Positions 6,439 through 12,812 of a stretch of DNA of 14,767 bases are shown here, piece by piece. Origin of the DNA: JACRPI01 sp041671005 (GTDB lineage: Archaea > Nanobdellota > Nanobdellia > Woesearchaeales > DSVV01). Every line of letters starts with the position of its first letter. Position 1 is the stretch's first letter. The stretch is taken from contig JBAZCJ010000027.1 of the NCBI GenBank assembly GCA_041671005.1, forward strand, positions 1 through 14,767, in the 5' to 3' direction. A program made the translations under genes and the position numbers. The notes under the pieces were generated by a model. That model was not told the origin of the DNA and searched no databases. It worked only from the letters and a program-made list of their open reading frames with translations.

Positions 6439-8085
6439 ATGACGAATGAAGACAGTATGCATGCAGAGCATGTTATTGCAGAGGATGTTCAACCCCTTTC
6501 TCTTGACACAGCAGATCAAAATTCAGATCAGATGAATGAAGAGCAAGTAGTTGCAGATCAGATTACAGCAATTCCTTCTCCTGCATTTAAAAAGAAAAAA
6601 CAACCTATTTCAAAAAAACATTTGAAAGATCGTTGGAAAAATTTTCTTAGTCAAGATAAAGACGGTATTTTGCATGTTGAAGGCATCAGTGTAAAAGATT
6701 TGGACACAAAGTTCGGAGCTCCATTGTACATTCTTGTTGAACGCGAATTGCGGGAGCGTCTTCGGACATTCAAAAATGCATTTCCTTATACAAATTTCAG
6801 ACCCCAATTTGCGTGTAAAGTCAATTCAAATTTGTCTATAATTAAAATTGCAAAAGAAGAAGGATTTGATCTTGATGCAAGTAGTGTTGGGGAAATTATT
6901 CTCGGATTATTAGCAGATTACGAACCACAGCAAATTACATTTACAAATTTGTACAAGACATATCAAGACATTGCATTTGCAGCAATGATTGGTGTTCAGG
7001 CAATTACAACTGATTCAATGGAAGAATTGAAAAAAATTTCCTTAGTTGGAAAAAATCTTGATCTTCGTATTAAAATTTTTCTTCGTATTAATCCCCTAAT
7101 TAAATTAGGGGCATATACAACCTTAAAACAAGAATATGGTATTCCAATTACTCAAGCAAGAGAGGCAATTGAATTTGCAACATCTGACAAAAATATAGAA
7201 GTAGTAGGATTTCATTTTCATGGGAGCTATATTGTTAATCCAGAAGTATATTGTATTGCAGCAAATCGCTTGTTAAAGCTTGCTGAATATGCAACATCAC
7301 TCGGTGCACATATAAAATATCTTGATCTTGGGGGAGGATTTCCAACGCATGATAATTCTCAGCCAAAATACGGTCGATCATATAATCTGCAAAAAGCAGG
7401 AGTTTCCATAATACGATCACTTCGCAAGGCATTGCAAAAGTATAATTTTCCAGAACTAACACTTATTTTTGAACCAGGAAAGTATATTGTTTCCAATGCG
7501 TTTATTGGATTAGTTAAAGTTGTCAGCACAAAAAAAGTGGCAAAAGAAAATATTGTTATCACAAATGGTTCTGTATATAACATGATTGCAGATAGATTTA
7601 TTTCTAATTGTCAGTATGAAATTCTCCCTGCATCAAAATTAACCAAACCTATAATAAAAAAATATACTCTCTTTGGGAGCACCTGTGACTGTATTGACGT
7701 TATGGCAAGAAATCGTTGGCTTCCAAAGCTTGAAGAAGGAGATTTATTGACAATTATGGATTGTGGGGCATATAGTGTTGTCTTTGCAAGTAATTTCAAT
7801 AGTCTCAAGCGAGTTCCAATTATTCTAGTTCAGGAAAATGGTTCAGCAAAATTAATTAGAAGACGAGATAGGTATGCAGAAATGTTTGCTCCTGAACTTG
7901 ATGTCTTGAAGGTTGCAGATCCAAATGAATTAAAATACTTTTATAATCTTCATAGAATAAATTTTGAAAAAATCTGGGGGGAGCATTTAACTCCAGAAAT
8001 GCGAGAGAAAAAACTGCAGAAACCATTACAGGCAATTCTTTCTCATATTTATAGAGGCAAGCAAAACGTAGATCCGGGAGTTTAA
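6439..8085 (+). CDS. Fold-III PLP amino-acid decarboxylase (probable arginine/ornithine type, LysA-like)
   Basis: PLP enzyme of the alanine-racemase-fold decarboxylase family (LysA, ODC, SpeA). The PLP lysine is Lys127 in FACKVNSN; His261 lies in GFHFHGSY; the phosphate-binding glycines are 298-300 (LDLGGGFP); EPGKY is 345-349; the cross-subunit pair is Cys416-Asp417 in GSTCDCID; Tyr445 lies in CGAYSVVFASNFN. Diaminopimelate decarboxylases usually have CExxD at 416-420, whereas ODC has CDxxD as here. With the agmatinase gene starting 9 bp downstream, I infer arginine decarboxylation to agmatine; ornithine or diaminopimelate remain alternatives. The catalytic core begins near residue 68. Before it lies an unusual extension, acidic and Gln-rich (1-48), then Lys-rich (50-64), so 548 residues exceeds the usual 400-470. 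The ATG at 6439 is chosen from the TATA spacing; internal Met7 or Met32 are possible starts. Confidence 0.85.
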   Translation: MTNEDSMHAEHVIAEDVQPLSLDTADQNSDQMNEEQVVADQITAIPSPAFKKKKQPISKKHLKDRWKNFLSQDKDGILHVEGISVKDLDTKFGAPLYILVERELRERLRTFKNAFPYTNFRPQFACKVNSNLSIIKIAKEEGFDLDASSVGEIILGLLADYEPQQITFTNLYKTYQDIAFAAMIGVQAITTDSMEELKKISLVGKNLDLRIKIFLRINPLIKLGAYTTLKQEYGIPITQAREAIEFATSDKNIEVVGFHFHGSYIVNPEVYCIAANRLLKLAEYATSLGAHIKYLDLGGGFPTHDNSQPKYGRSYNLQKAGVSIIRSLRKALQKYNFPELTLIFEPGKYIVSNAFIGLVKVVSTKKVAKENIVITNGSVYNMIADRFISNCQYEILPASKLTKPIIKKYTLFGSTCDCIDVMARNRWLPKLEEGDLLTIMDCGAYSVVFASNFNSLKRVPIILVQENGSAKLIRRRDRYAEMFAPELDVLKVADPNELKYFYNLHRINFEKIWGEHLTPEMREKKLQKPLQAILSHIYRGKQNVDPGV

Positions 8086-8094
8086 GGATGTACA

Positions 8095-8973
8095 ATGATT
8101 CCACACAATTTTGGCGGATTAGAGAAAAAATATTCTGAATACAATAACGCAAAGATAGTTATCCTTCCAGTGCCCTATGATGGCACATCAACCTATGGGA
8201 AAGGTGCAGATAAAGGCCCAGATGCAATTATAACCTCCTCAGGCTATGTTGAGTTATATGATATTGAAACACAAACAGAAGTGTTTAAACAAGGGATTTT
8301 TACAGCTAAAAATCTCAAAGTAACAAATAAAACAAAACCTGAAATCGTTGTTCAAAAAATTCAAGAACAAATAAAAAAATATTTAGATGACAATAAATTT
8401 GTTGTCATGTTAGGTGGAGAGCATTCTATTTCAACAGGCATGGCTCAAGCAGTGCATGAAAAATATAAAAATATGAGTGTACTTCATCTCGATGCACATG
8501 GAGATACGCGTGATACATACAACAATAGTAAGTACAATCATGCATGTGTCATGGCAAGAATTCGTGAGTTTGCTCCCGTAGTGCAAGTAGGAATAAGAAG
8601 TATTGATGTTGAAGAAGTGCAGACAAAACAGCAAAATCAAAAAATTTTCTTTGCACATGAAATCTGCGGTAATAACAATAGTAACAATACTGCATGGATG
8701 CAGCAAGCAGTTGATGCATTATCTCCTGATGTTTTTATTTCAATAGATCTTGATGTCTTTGATCCCGCATATATGCCTTCTACGGGCACTCCAGAACCAG
8801 GAGGACTAGATTGGTATACTGTTCTTAATTTCCTGCAAAAAGTTATTGCACAAAAGAATGTTGTTGGCATTGATGTTGTTGAGCTTGCACCAAATAAAAA
8901 CAATCCAGCACCAGACTTTCTTGCAGCTAAACTGATTTACAGATTGTTAAGTATGAAGTTTGCGAAGAAGTGA
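8095..8973 (+). CDS. speB: Agmatinase (agmatine ureohydrolase)
   Basis: Binuclear manganese ureohydrolase that splits agmatine into putrescine and urea. All six metal ligands are visible with normal spacing: His110 (LGGEHS), Asp133, His135 and Asp137 (LDAHGD), Asp218 and Asp220 (SIDLDVFDPA). His149 (YNHACVMAR) and the STGTPEPGGL motif are typical of agmatinases rather than arginases. At 292 residues it is of normal length, and the N-terminal VPYDGTSTYGKGADKGPDAI is canonical. It begins 9 bp after the decarboxylase stop, a GGAG/GGATG purine stretch providing the ribosome site, so the two form a two-step arginine-to-putrescine operon. A related ureohydrolase substrate cannot be excluded, but the family motifs favour agmatine. 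Confidence 0.93.
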   Translation: MIPHNFGGLEKKYSEYNNAKIVILPVPYDGTSTYGKGADKGPDAIITSSGYVELYDIETQTEVFKQGIFTAKNLKVTNKTKPEIVVQKIQEQIKKYLDDNKFVVMLGGEHSISTGMAQAVHEKYKNMSVLHLDAHGDTRDTYNNSKYNHACVMARIREFAPVVQVGIRSIDVEEVQTKQQNQKIFFAHEICGNNNSNNTAWMQQAVDALSPDVFISIDLDVFDPAYMPSTGTPEPGGLDWYTVLNFLQKVIAQKNVVGIDVVELAPNKNNPAPDFLAAKLIYRLLSMKFAKK

Positions 8974-9010
8974 ATTATTGGGTTTATGATGGAAAGCAAA
9001 GAATAACTAA

Positions 9011-9020
9011 TTTTATAAAC
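9011..9020 (+). promoter_or_regulatory. TATA-like box for the deacylase gene
   Basis: TTTTATAAAC centred about 28 nt before the ATG at 9043, with no SD, suggesting its own leaderless promoter rather than read-through from the agmatinase gene alone. Confidence 0.5.
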
Positions 9021-9042
9021 ATCTTCTCAATACAATTTTTTT

Positions 9043-9534
9043 ATGACTTCAAATGATACGTACACGAAACTCATTGAATTTTTAGATACAAATAAAGCAG
9101 AATATAGATTAATTGATCATCAGCCAGAAGGACGAACTGAGATTGTCAGTCCTATGCGTGGAAATAAAATTTCACAAGCAGCAAAGTGTATTGTTATTAT
9201 GATTAAACTTGGTAAAAAAGTAACAAAATATGTTTTAGGTGTTGTTCCAGGGGATGCAAAAATAGATTTAACTGTTGTTAAAGGATTATTTCAAGGAACA
9301 TATGTATCTTTTGCTACTTTAGAAATTGCAGAAAAACTAGCGGGGAGTGTTAGTGGAACTGTTCTTCCGTTTTCTTTTAATCCTGAACTGGAATTAATTG
9401 TTGACCCATTACTGTTGGAAAACGAGGAAATTTATTTTAATGCAGCTCGTTTGGATCGTTCAATGGCTTTGAAAACAAAAGATTACATAAAATTAGCTAA
9501 TCCACGTATGGAACACATCGCAAAATATTCTTAA
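9043..9534 (+). CDS. YbaK/ProX-type aminoacyl-tRNA deacylase
   Basis: Free-standing editing-domain protein (163 residues) of the YbaK/ProX/INS superfamily, which hydrolyses mischarged aminoacyl-tRNAs in trans in the cytoplasm. The conserved lysine sits in SQAAKCIVI (Lys48). The following VTKYVLGVVPGDAKIDLTVVK, then SGTVLPFSF and the C-terminal IYFNAARLDRSMALKTKDY match the fold's usual order. The EGRTEIVSPMRGNKISQAAK segment marks a subfamily with Arg/Thr upstream of the lysine. Which misacylated tRNA is edited (Ala/Cys on tRNA-Pro, or another) cannot be told from this sequence. It is flanked by a convergent regulator and follows the agmatinase by 69 bp with its own promoter-like box. Confidence 0.88.
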   Translation: MTSNDTYTKLIEFLDTNKAEYRLIDHQPEGRTEIVSPMRGNKISQAAKCIVIMIKLGKKVTKYVLGVVPGDAKIDLTVVKGLFQGTYVSFATLEIAEKLAGSVSGTVLPFSFNPELELIVDPLLLENEEIYFNAARLDRSMALKTKDYIKLANPRMEHIAKYS

Positions 9535-9576
9535 CGGGTTATATGATTTTACTGTGTAAAAAGAATTAAATTGATT

Positions 9577-10515
9577 TCACTCAAACACACATTCAGGCAA
9601 TCCAACAGATACAAATTCTTTTTGAAACAAAGAAACTTCAATAACACGATTATGTGGAAACTTCTCTTCAATTTGTTGTAATTTTTCTCTTAATTGATAT
9701 GGGTCTTTTACAAATAATCCAAATTCAAGAAATGGGTCTCCTATGTACTGAGCAATAAATGAAATGTTCATGTCTTGACTTAAATAACCTACAAGTTTTT
9801 CTTTTTCATCAATGTTTTTGTTAACGACAAAAATACTATACTGAAATAATCCTAGTTTTGTTACGTCGACAAAAATCGAATATTTTTCTATATACTTTTG
9901 TGCTTCCAACTTTTTTATTCGTTGTGTTATTGCAGGTGCAGTTAAAGAAACTATTTTTGATAATTCAACAATATCAATGCGTGAGTTTTGAGAAAGTTTT
10001 TGAAGAATACTCTTGTCTTTTTCATCAATAACATCCTTTTTTCTTATTACATTTTTTTTATATTCTGGTAATGAATTAAAATATTTTTCATAAAAAAATA
10101 AAGATTTCTTTTGAGAAGTAAATCTATGATCAATAATATCTTCTTTGAATGTGTTATAAATCTCAAGAAATCTGTTATCTAACTCTTCGTTTGTTTTGCC
10201 AATAATAGAAAAACCAAAGCTCCAGATTCCGGATAATTCTGCAACCCATGAAACAAACGTTGACGCCGTAAGGAATTCTACAAATTCTTTTTGTCTTTTT
10301 GCTTGTATGTTTATAAAAACTGCTGCACTAATAAATCCTAATTGAGTGATATTAATTTCAGTAACAAAATCTAAAATGACTCGTTCTTTTTTTAGTCTAT
10401 TAAGGCGGTATGTTGCAACTTCTCTAGACACTTTTAATTTTTTTGCCAGATGTGTCATAGATATTCGCGAATTTCTTATAAGTTCTTGAAGCAAATTTTT
10501 GTCTACTGTGTCCAT
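9577..10515 (-). CDS. Tandem-duplicated Lrp/AsnC-family transcription regulator
   Basis: DNA-binding regulator with two complete Lrp/AsnC modules in one chain. HTH 1 is residues 1-50 (MDTVDKNLLQELIRNSRISM, then THLAKKLKVSREVATYRLNR), followed by a RAM/AsnC-C-like beta domain (about 53-145). HTH 2 is about 163-212 (IDEKDKSILQKLSQNSRIDI ... SLTAPAITQRIKKLEAQKYI), followed by a second ligand-like domain (about 213-305). Standard Lrp proteins are about 150 residues, so 312 is a genuine duplication and fusion; the two halves have diverged considerably. Such a chain could bind DNA as a pseudo-dimer. It is divergent from the queuosine-salvage gene and convergent with the deacylase, so it is a candidate regulator of either or of itself. 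The ligand is unknown; amino acids are usual in the family. A TATA-like box lies 29 nt before the ATG and there is no SD. Confidence 0.9.
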   Translation of the reverse strand: MDTVDKNLLQELIRNSRISMTHLAKKLKVSREVATYRLNRLKKERVILDFVTEINITQLGFISAAVFINIQAKRQKEFVEFLTASTFVSWVAELSGIWSFGFSIIGKTNEELDNRFLEIYNTFKEDIIDHRFTSQKKSLFFYEKYFNSLPEYKKNVIRKKDVIDEKDKSILQKLSQNSRIDIVELSKIVSLTAPAITQRIKKLEAQKYIEKYSIFVDVTKLGLFQYSIFVVNKNIDEKEKLVGYLSQDMNISFIAQYIGDPFLEFGLFVKDPYQLREKLQQIEEKFPHNRVIEVSLFQKEFVSVGLPECVFE

Positions 10516-10539
10516 TTTACATTAATTAACTTAATATGC

Positions 10540-10548
10540 TTATAAACT
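10540..10548 (-). promoter_or_regulatory. TATA-like box for the Lrp-type regulator
   Basis: Reads AGTTTATAA on the minus strand about 29 nt before the ATG at 10515. An 8-bp TTAATTAA palindrome (10522-10529) lies between box and start, where an autoregulator could bind. Confidence 0.45.
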
Positions 10549-10590
10549 TTATTATTGTAAAATCCAGTTGGATAAGTTTTATAATAATAT

Positions 10591-10600
10591 AATATATTCT
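10591..10600 (+). promoter_or_regulatory. AT-rich promoter element for the queuosine-salvage gene
   Basis: AATATATTCT about 28 nt before the ATG at 10624, within a longer AT run (10577-10598). No SD is present. The exact box is uncertain because the whole run is A/T. Confidence 0.35.
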
Positions 10601-10623
10601 TTTTAATAAAAATAACGAAAATC

Positions 10624-11559
10624 ATGAAAATCATAACAATTGTGGAGAGTATACAGCCTGTACTTCAACAATCACAGCATGTACATCTAGGTGGGCAGAG
10701 TATTGATACTTTTGTAAGTGGTTTTGATAAGAGTAAATGTCAGCATTGGCTTTCTGTTTCTCCATTTGATTTGCAAGAATTAAATAAAGAAAACAGGCTC
10801 GGTTTTCTTATGACTCTTGATTCCATTAGTTTTAGTTATTGGGGAGATCCAAAATGGACAGTTGAATATAATGGAAAAAAATATGATGGAACGCAGGCAA
10901 TGATAATCTGTTTAAGACGAGCAATAGATGAAAATACGCCTATTTATGATCCTTCTTGTTTAGCAGACATGACTCCTGCAAAATTAAAAAAAATTCTGCG
11001 AGGCAATATTGAAATTCCCTTGTTAGAAGAACGGGTAAGAATACTCAATCAAGTAGGTATTGTAACCCTAGACCGATTTAGTGGAAAGTACGAACAGATT
11101 ATCGAAGAGGCAGAAGCAGATGCTTTGCGATTAGTTTCTTTGCTTATTTCCTCGTTTCCTTTTTTTGAAGACAACGCAGTATATCATGGGAATAGAGTTT
11201 ATTTTAACAAACGAGCACAATTATTAGCATCAGATATTCATCACGTAATACATGAATTGGGAAATGCAGATGCAATAACTGCATGTGCAGATTACAAACT
11301 TCCTTTAGTCTTAAGAAGACACGGGATTTTACAGTATGACACAGAATTACACAGGAAAATTAATGCACATGAACTTATTCCTGGGGGTAGTGATGAAGAA
11401 ATAGAAATTAGGGCACATACTCTTCAAGCAGTAGAATTAATTAAACACGGAGTAAGTGGAGTAACAGCAACTCAAATTAATGATTATTTATGGATAGAAG
11501 GTCAAACACGATTGTTAACTGACGGGCAGTATCATTTGACCAGAACAATAGCATATTAG
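10624..11559 (+). CDS. Queuosine-nucleotide N-glycosylase (Qng1/DUF2419) homologue
   Basis: Member of the DUF2419/C9orf64 (QNG1) family, which releases the base queuine from queuosine 5'-monophosphate for tRNA salvage. 311 residues is close to the eukaryotic length. Matching blocks in order: LDSISFSYWGDPKWTVEYNG (65-84; family LNFSFW), IPLLEERVRILNQVG (family MPLVEERHRILNETG), VYFNKRAQLLASD (family KRAQILVAD), CADYKLPLVLRRHGILQYD (from 221; Asp223 corresponds to the conserved Asp proposed to be catalytic), EIEIRAHTLQAVELI, DYLW, and a C-terminal HLTRTIAY (family HRTRCIYY). No block is missing, so the enzyme looks active. Queuosine is a bacterial/eukaryotic nucleoside while archaea usually make archaeosine, so finding it among archaeal genes is unexpected. 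The gene is divergent from the Lrp-type regulator; its TAG stop lies in the left arm of a hairpin. Confidence 0.9.
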   Translation: MKIITIVESIQPVLQQSQHVHLGGQSIDTFVSGFDKSKCQHWLSVSPFDLQELNKENRLGFLMTLDSISFSYWGDPKWTVEYNGKKYDGTQAMIICLRRAIDENTPIYDPSCLADMTPAKLKKILRGNIEIPLLEERVRILNQVGIVTLDRFSGKYEQIIEEAEADALRLVSLLISSFPFFEDNAVYHGNRVYFNKRAQLLASDIHHVIHELGNADAITACADYKLPLVLRRHGILQYDTELHRKINAHELIPGGSDEEIEIRAHTLQAVELIKHGVSGVTATQINDYLWIEGQTRLLTDGQYHLTRTIAY

Positions 11560-11598
11560 TAAGCGAAATTAATTGTTGCTAAAATATTTCGCTTACTA
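11557..11598. repeat. Perfect 13-bp inverted repeat (hairpin 1)
   Basis: Arms TAGTAAGCGAAAT (11557-11569) and ATTTCGCTTACTA (11586-11598) are perfectly complementary around a 16-nt loop. The left arm begins with the TAG stop of the queuosine-salvage gene. No T-run follows, so it is not a classic intrinsic terminator. Confidence 0.8.
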
Positions 11599-11600
11599 GA

Positions 11601-11646
11601 ATAGTAACCGCGAATGTATTTAGCAATGTTTAATCGCGTTTACTAT
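11601..11646. repeat. Imperfect 13-bp inverted repeat (hairpin 2), inverted copy of hairpin 1
   Basis: Arms ATAGTAACCGCGA (11601-11613) and TCGCGTTTACTAT (11634-11646) pair with one mismatch around a 20-nt loop. The reverse complement of this unit aligns along most of its length with hairpin 1, including the loop (TTGCTAAA in the first, TTTAGCAA in the second), so the pair is an inverted duplication of one palindromic unit. Confidence 0.75.
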
Positions 11647-11740
11647 ATTGATGATTTACTCATTAACAAATTTCAAATACGTAAAAATTAAAAAGAAAGA
11701 CGTTTTTTGAATGTAAATCACATAATTCGGAGGAATGACA

Positions 11741-12763
11741 ATGGAGAAAAAAGATCTTTTAAAAACAGTAGTACAGCATATAGACATTAAATCATTTAAC
11801 GCAATACCTATTATTGACGCATATGACAAAATGTCATTTAGTGCACGAGACTTAGCACGAGCAGCAAAAATAGTAGATATGATGCAGGCAGACAAAGAAT
11901 GTTCTACATGGCTCACACTTGCAGGAAGTACCAGTGCAGCAGGATGTATGCAAATTTATGTTGAAATGATAAAAAATAATATGATTGATGCAATTGTTGC
12001 AACAGGAGCAAGTATTGTTGATATGGATTTTTTTGAAGCACTTGGTTATAAACATTATCAAGGGTCTCAGTTTGTAGACGACAATCAGTTAAGGTCATTG
12101 TATATTGATAGAATTTATGATACCTTTATTGATGAAGAACAATTACAATCCTGCGACACAGCTATTAAAACAATTGCAGACAGCCTTGAACCTCGACCAT
12201 ATTCTTCAAGAGAATTTATTAAAGAAATGGGGAGATATTTAACAAAGCATTCAAAGAAAAAAGATTCTCTTGTTCAAGTTGCATTTGAACACAATGTTCC
12301 AATTTTCTGTCCAGCATTTTCTGACAGTAGCGCAGGATTTGGACTTGTTAAACACCAAGTAGAACGTAGCGAACAGAAGAAACCAATGCTTTCATTGGAT
12401 TCAGCAAAAGATTTTTTAGAGCTTACAAAAATAAAAATGTCTTGCAACCATACAGGATTATTGATGATTGGCGGTGGGACTCCAAAAAATTTTGCACAAG
12501 ACACAGTTGTGTGTGCTGAGATTTTAGGAAAAGACGTGCCAAAACACAAGTATGCAGTACAAATTACTGTTGCTGATGTTCGTGATGGTGCATGTTCAAG
12601 TTCAACATTGAAAGAAGCAGCATCCTGGGGAAAAGTTGAAACTGTCTATGAACAAATGGTCTTTTCAGAAGCAACATTGTCTCTTCCATTACTTGCAAGT
12701 TATGTTTATCATAAAGGCAATTGGAAAAAAAGACAAAAAAGAGAATTTGCAAAATTATTTTAA
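11741..12763 (+). CDS. Deoxyhypusine synthase family protein (DHS or homospermidine synthase-like)
   Basis: NAD-dependent aminobutyl transferase family: DHS moves the aminobutyl group of spermidine onto a lysine of aIF5A, while bacterial DHS-like enzymes make homospermidine. Visible blocks: TWLTLAGSTSAAGCMQIYVE (56-75), IVATGASIVDMDFFEALGY (85-103), VPIFCPAFSDSSAGFG (186-201), LMIGGGTPKN (241-250), ITVADVRDGACSSSTLKEAA (275-294) and SWGKVE with Lys298, equivalent to the active-site lysine that forms the enzyme-aminobutyl intermediate. 340 residues fits. The GACSSSTLKEAASWGKVE form recalls bacterial DHS-like proteins more than canonical archaeal DHS, from memory only. Start: GGAGG at 11729-11733 is seven bases before the ATG at 11741 but only one before the in-frame ATG at 11735, so 11741 is preferred. 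It follows the paired hairpins and shares a strand with the decarboxylase-agmatinase operon upstream. Confidence 0.9.
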   Translation: MEKKDLLKTVVQHIDIKSFNAIPIIDAYDKMSFSARDLARAAKIVDMMQADKECSTWLTLAGSTSAAGCMQIYVEMIKNNMIDAIVATGASIVDMDFFEALGYKHYQGSQFVDDNQLRSLYIDRIYDTFIDEEQLQSCDTAIKTIADSLEPRPYSSREFIKEMGRYLTKHSKKKDSLVQVAFEHNVPIFCPAFSDSSAGFGLVKHQVERSEQKKPMLSLDSAKDFLELTKIKMSCNHTGLLMIGGGTPKNFAQDTVVCAEILGKDVPKHKYAVQITVADVRDGACSSSTLKEAASWGKVETVYEQMVFSEATLSLPLLASYVYHKGNWKKRQKREFAKLF

Positions 12764-12797
12764 TTTTTTTATATTTTTATTTATTTTCTTTTTTTTT
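12764..12797 (+). terminator. T-rich terminator after the DHS-family gene
   Basis: Runs of seven, five and nine T directly after the stop codon, of the archaeal oligo-T terminator type, in a 49-bp gap between convergent genes. Confidence 0.5.
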
Positions 12798-12812
12798 AAA
12801 TAAAATCTACGT

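Noticed and set aside
7093..7111. Near-palindrome CCCCTAAT-TAA-ATTAGGGG inside the decarboxylase gene
   Set aside because: It encodes conserved-looking protein (NPLIKLGA) and has no partner element; most likely a chance consequence of codons.
6439..8085. Plain lysine-biosynthesis LysA annotation
   Set aside because: Overall similarity is LysA-like, but the CDxxD motif and the tightly linked agmatinase favour a polyamine role; kept only as an alternative.
11557..11646. CRISPR-like or tandem repeat array
   Set aside because: Only two units in inverted orientation without regular spacers; not an array.
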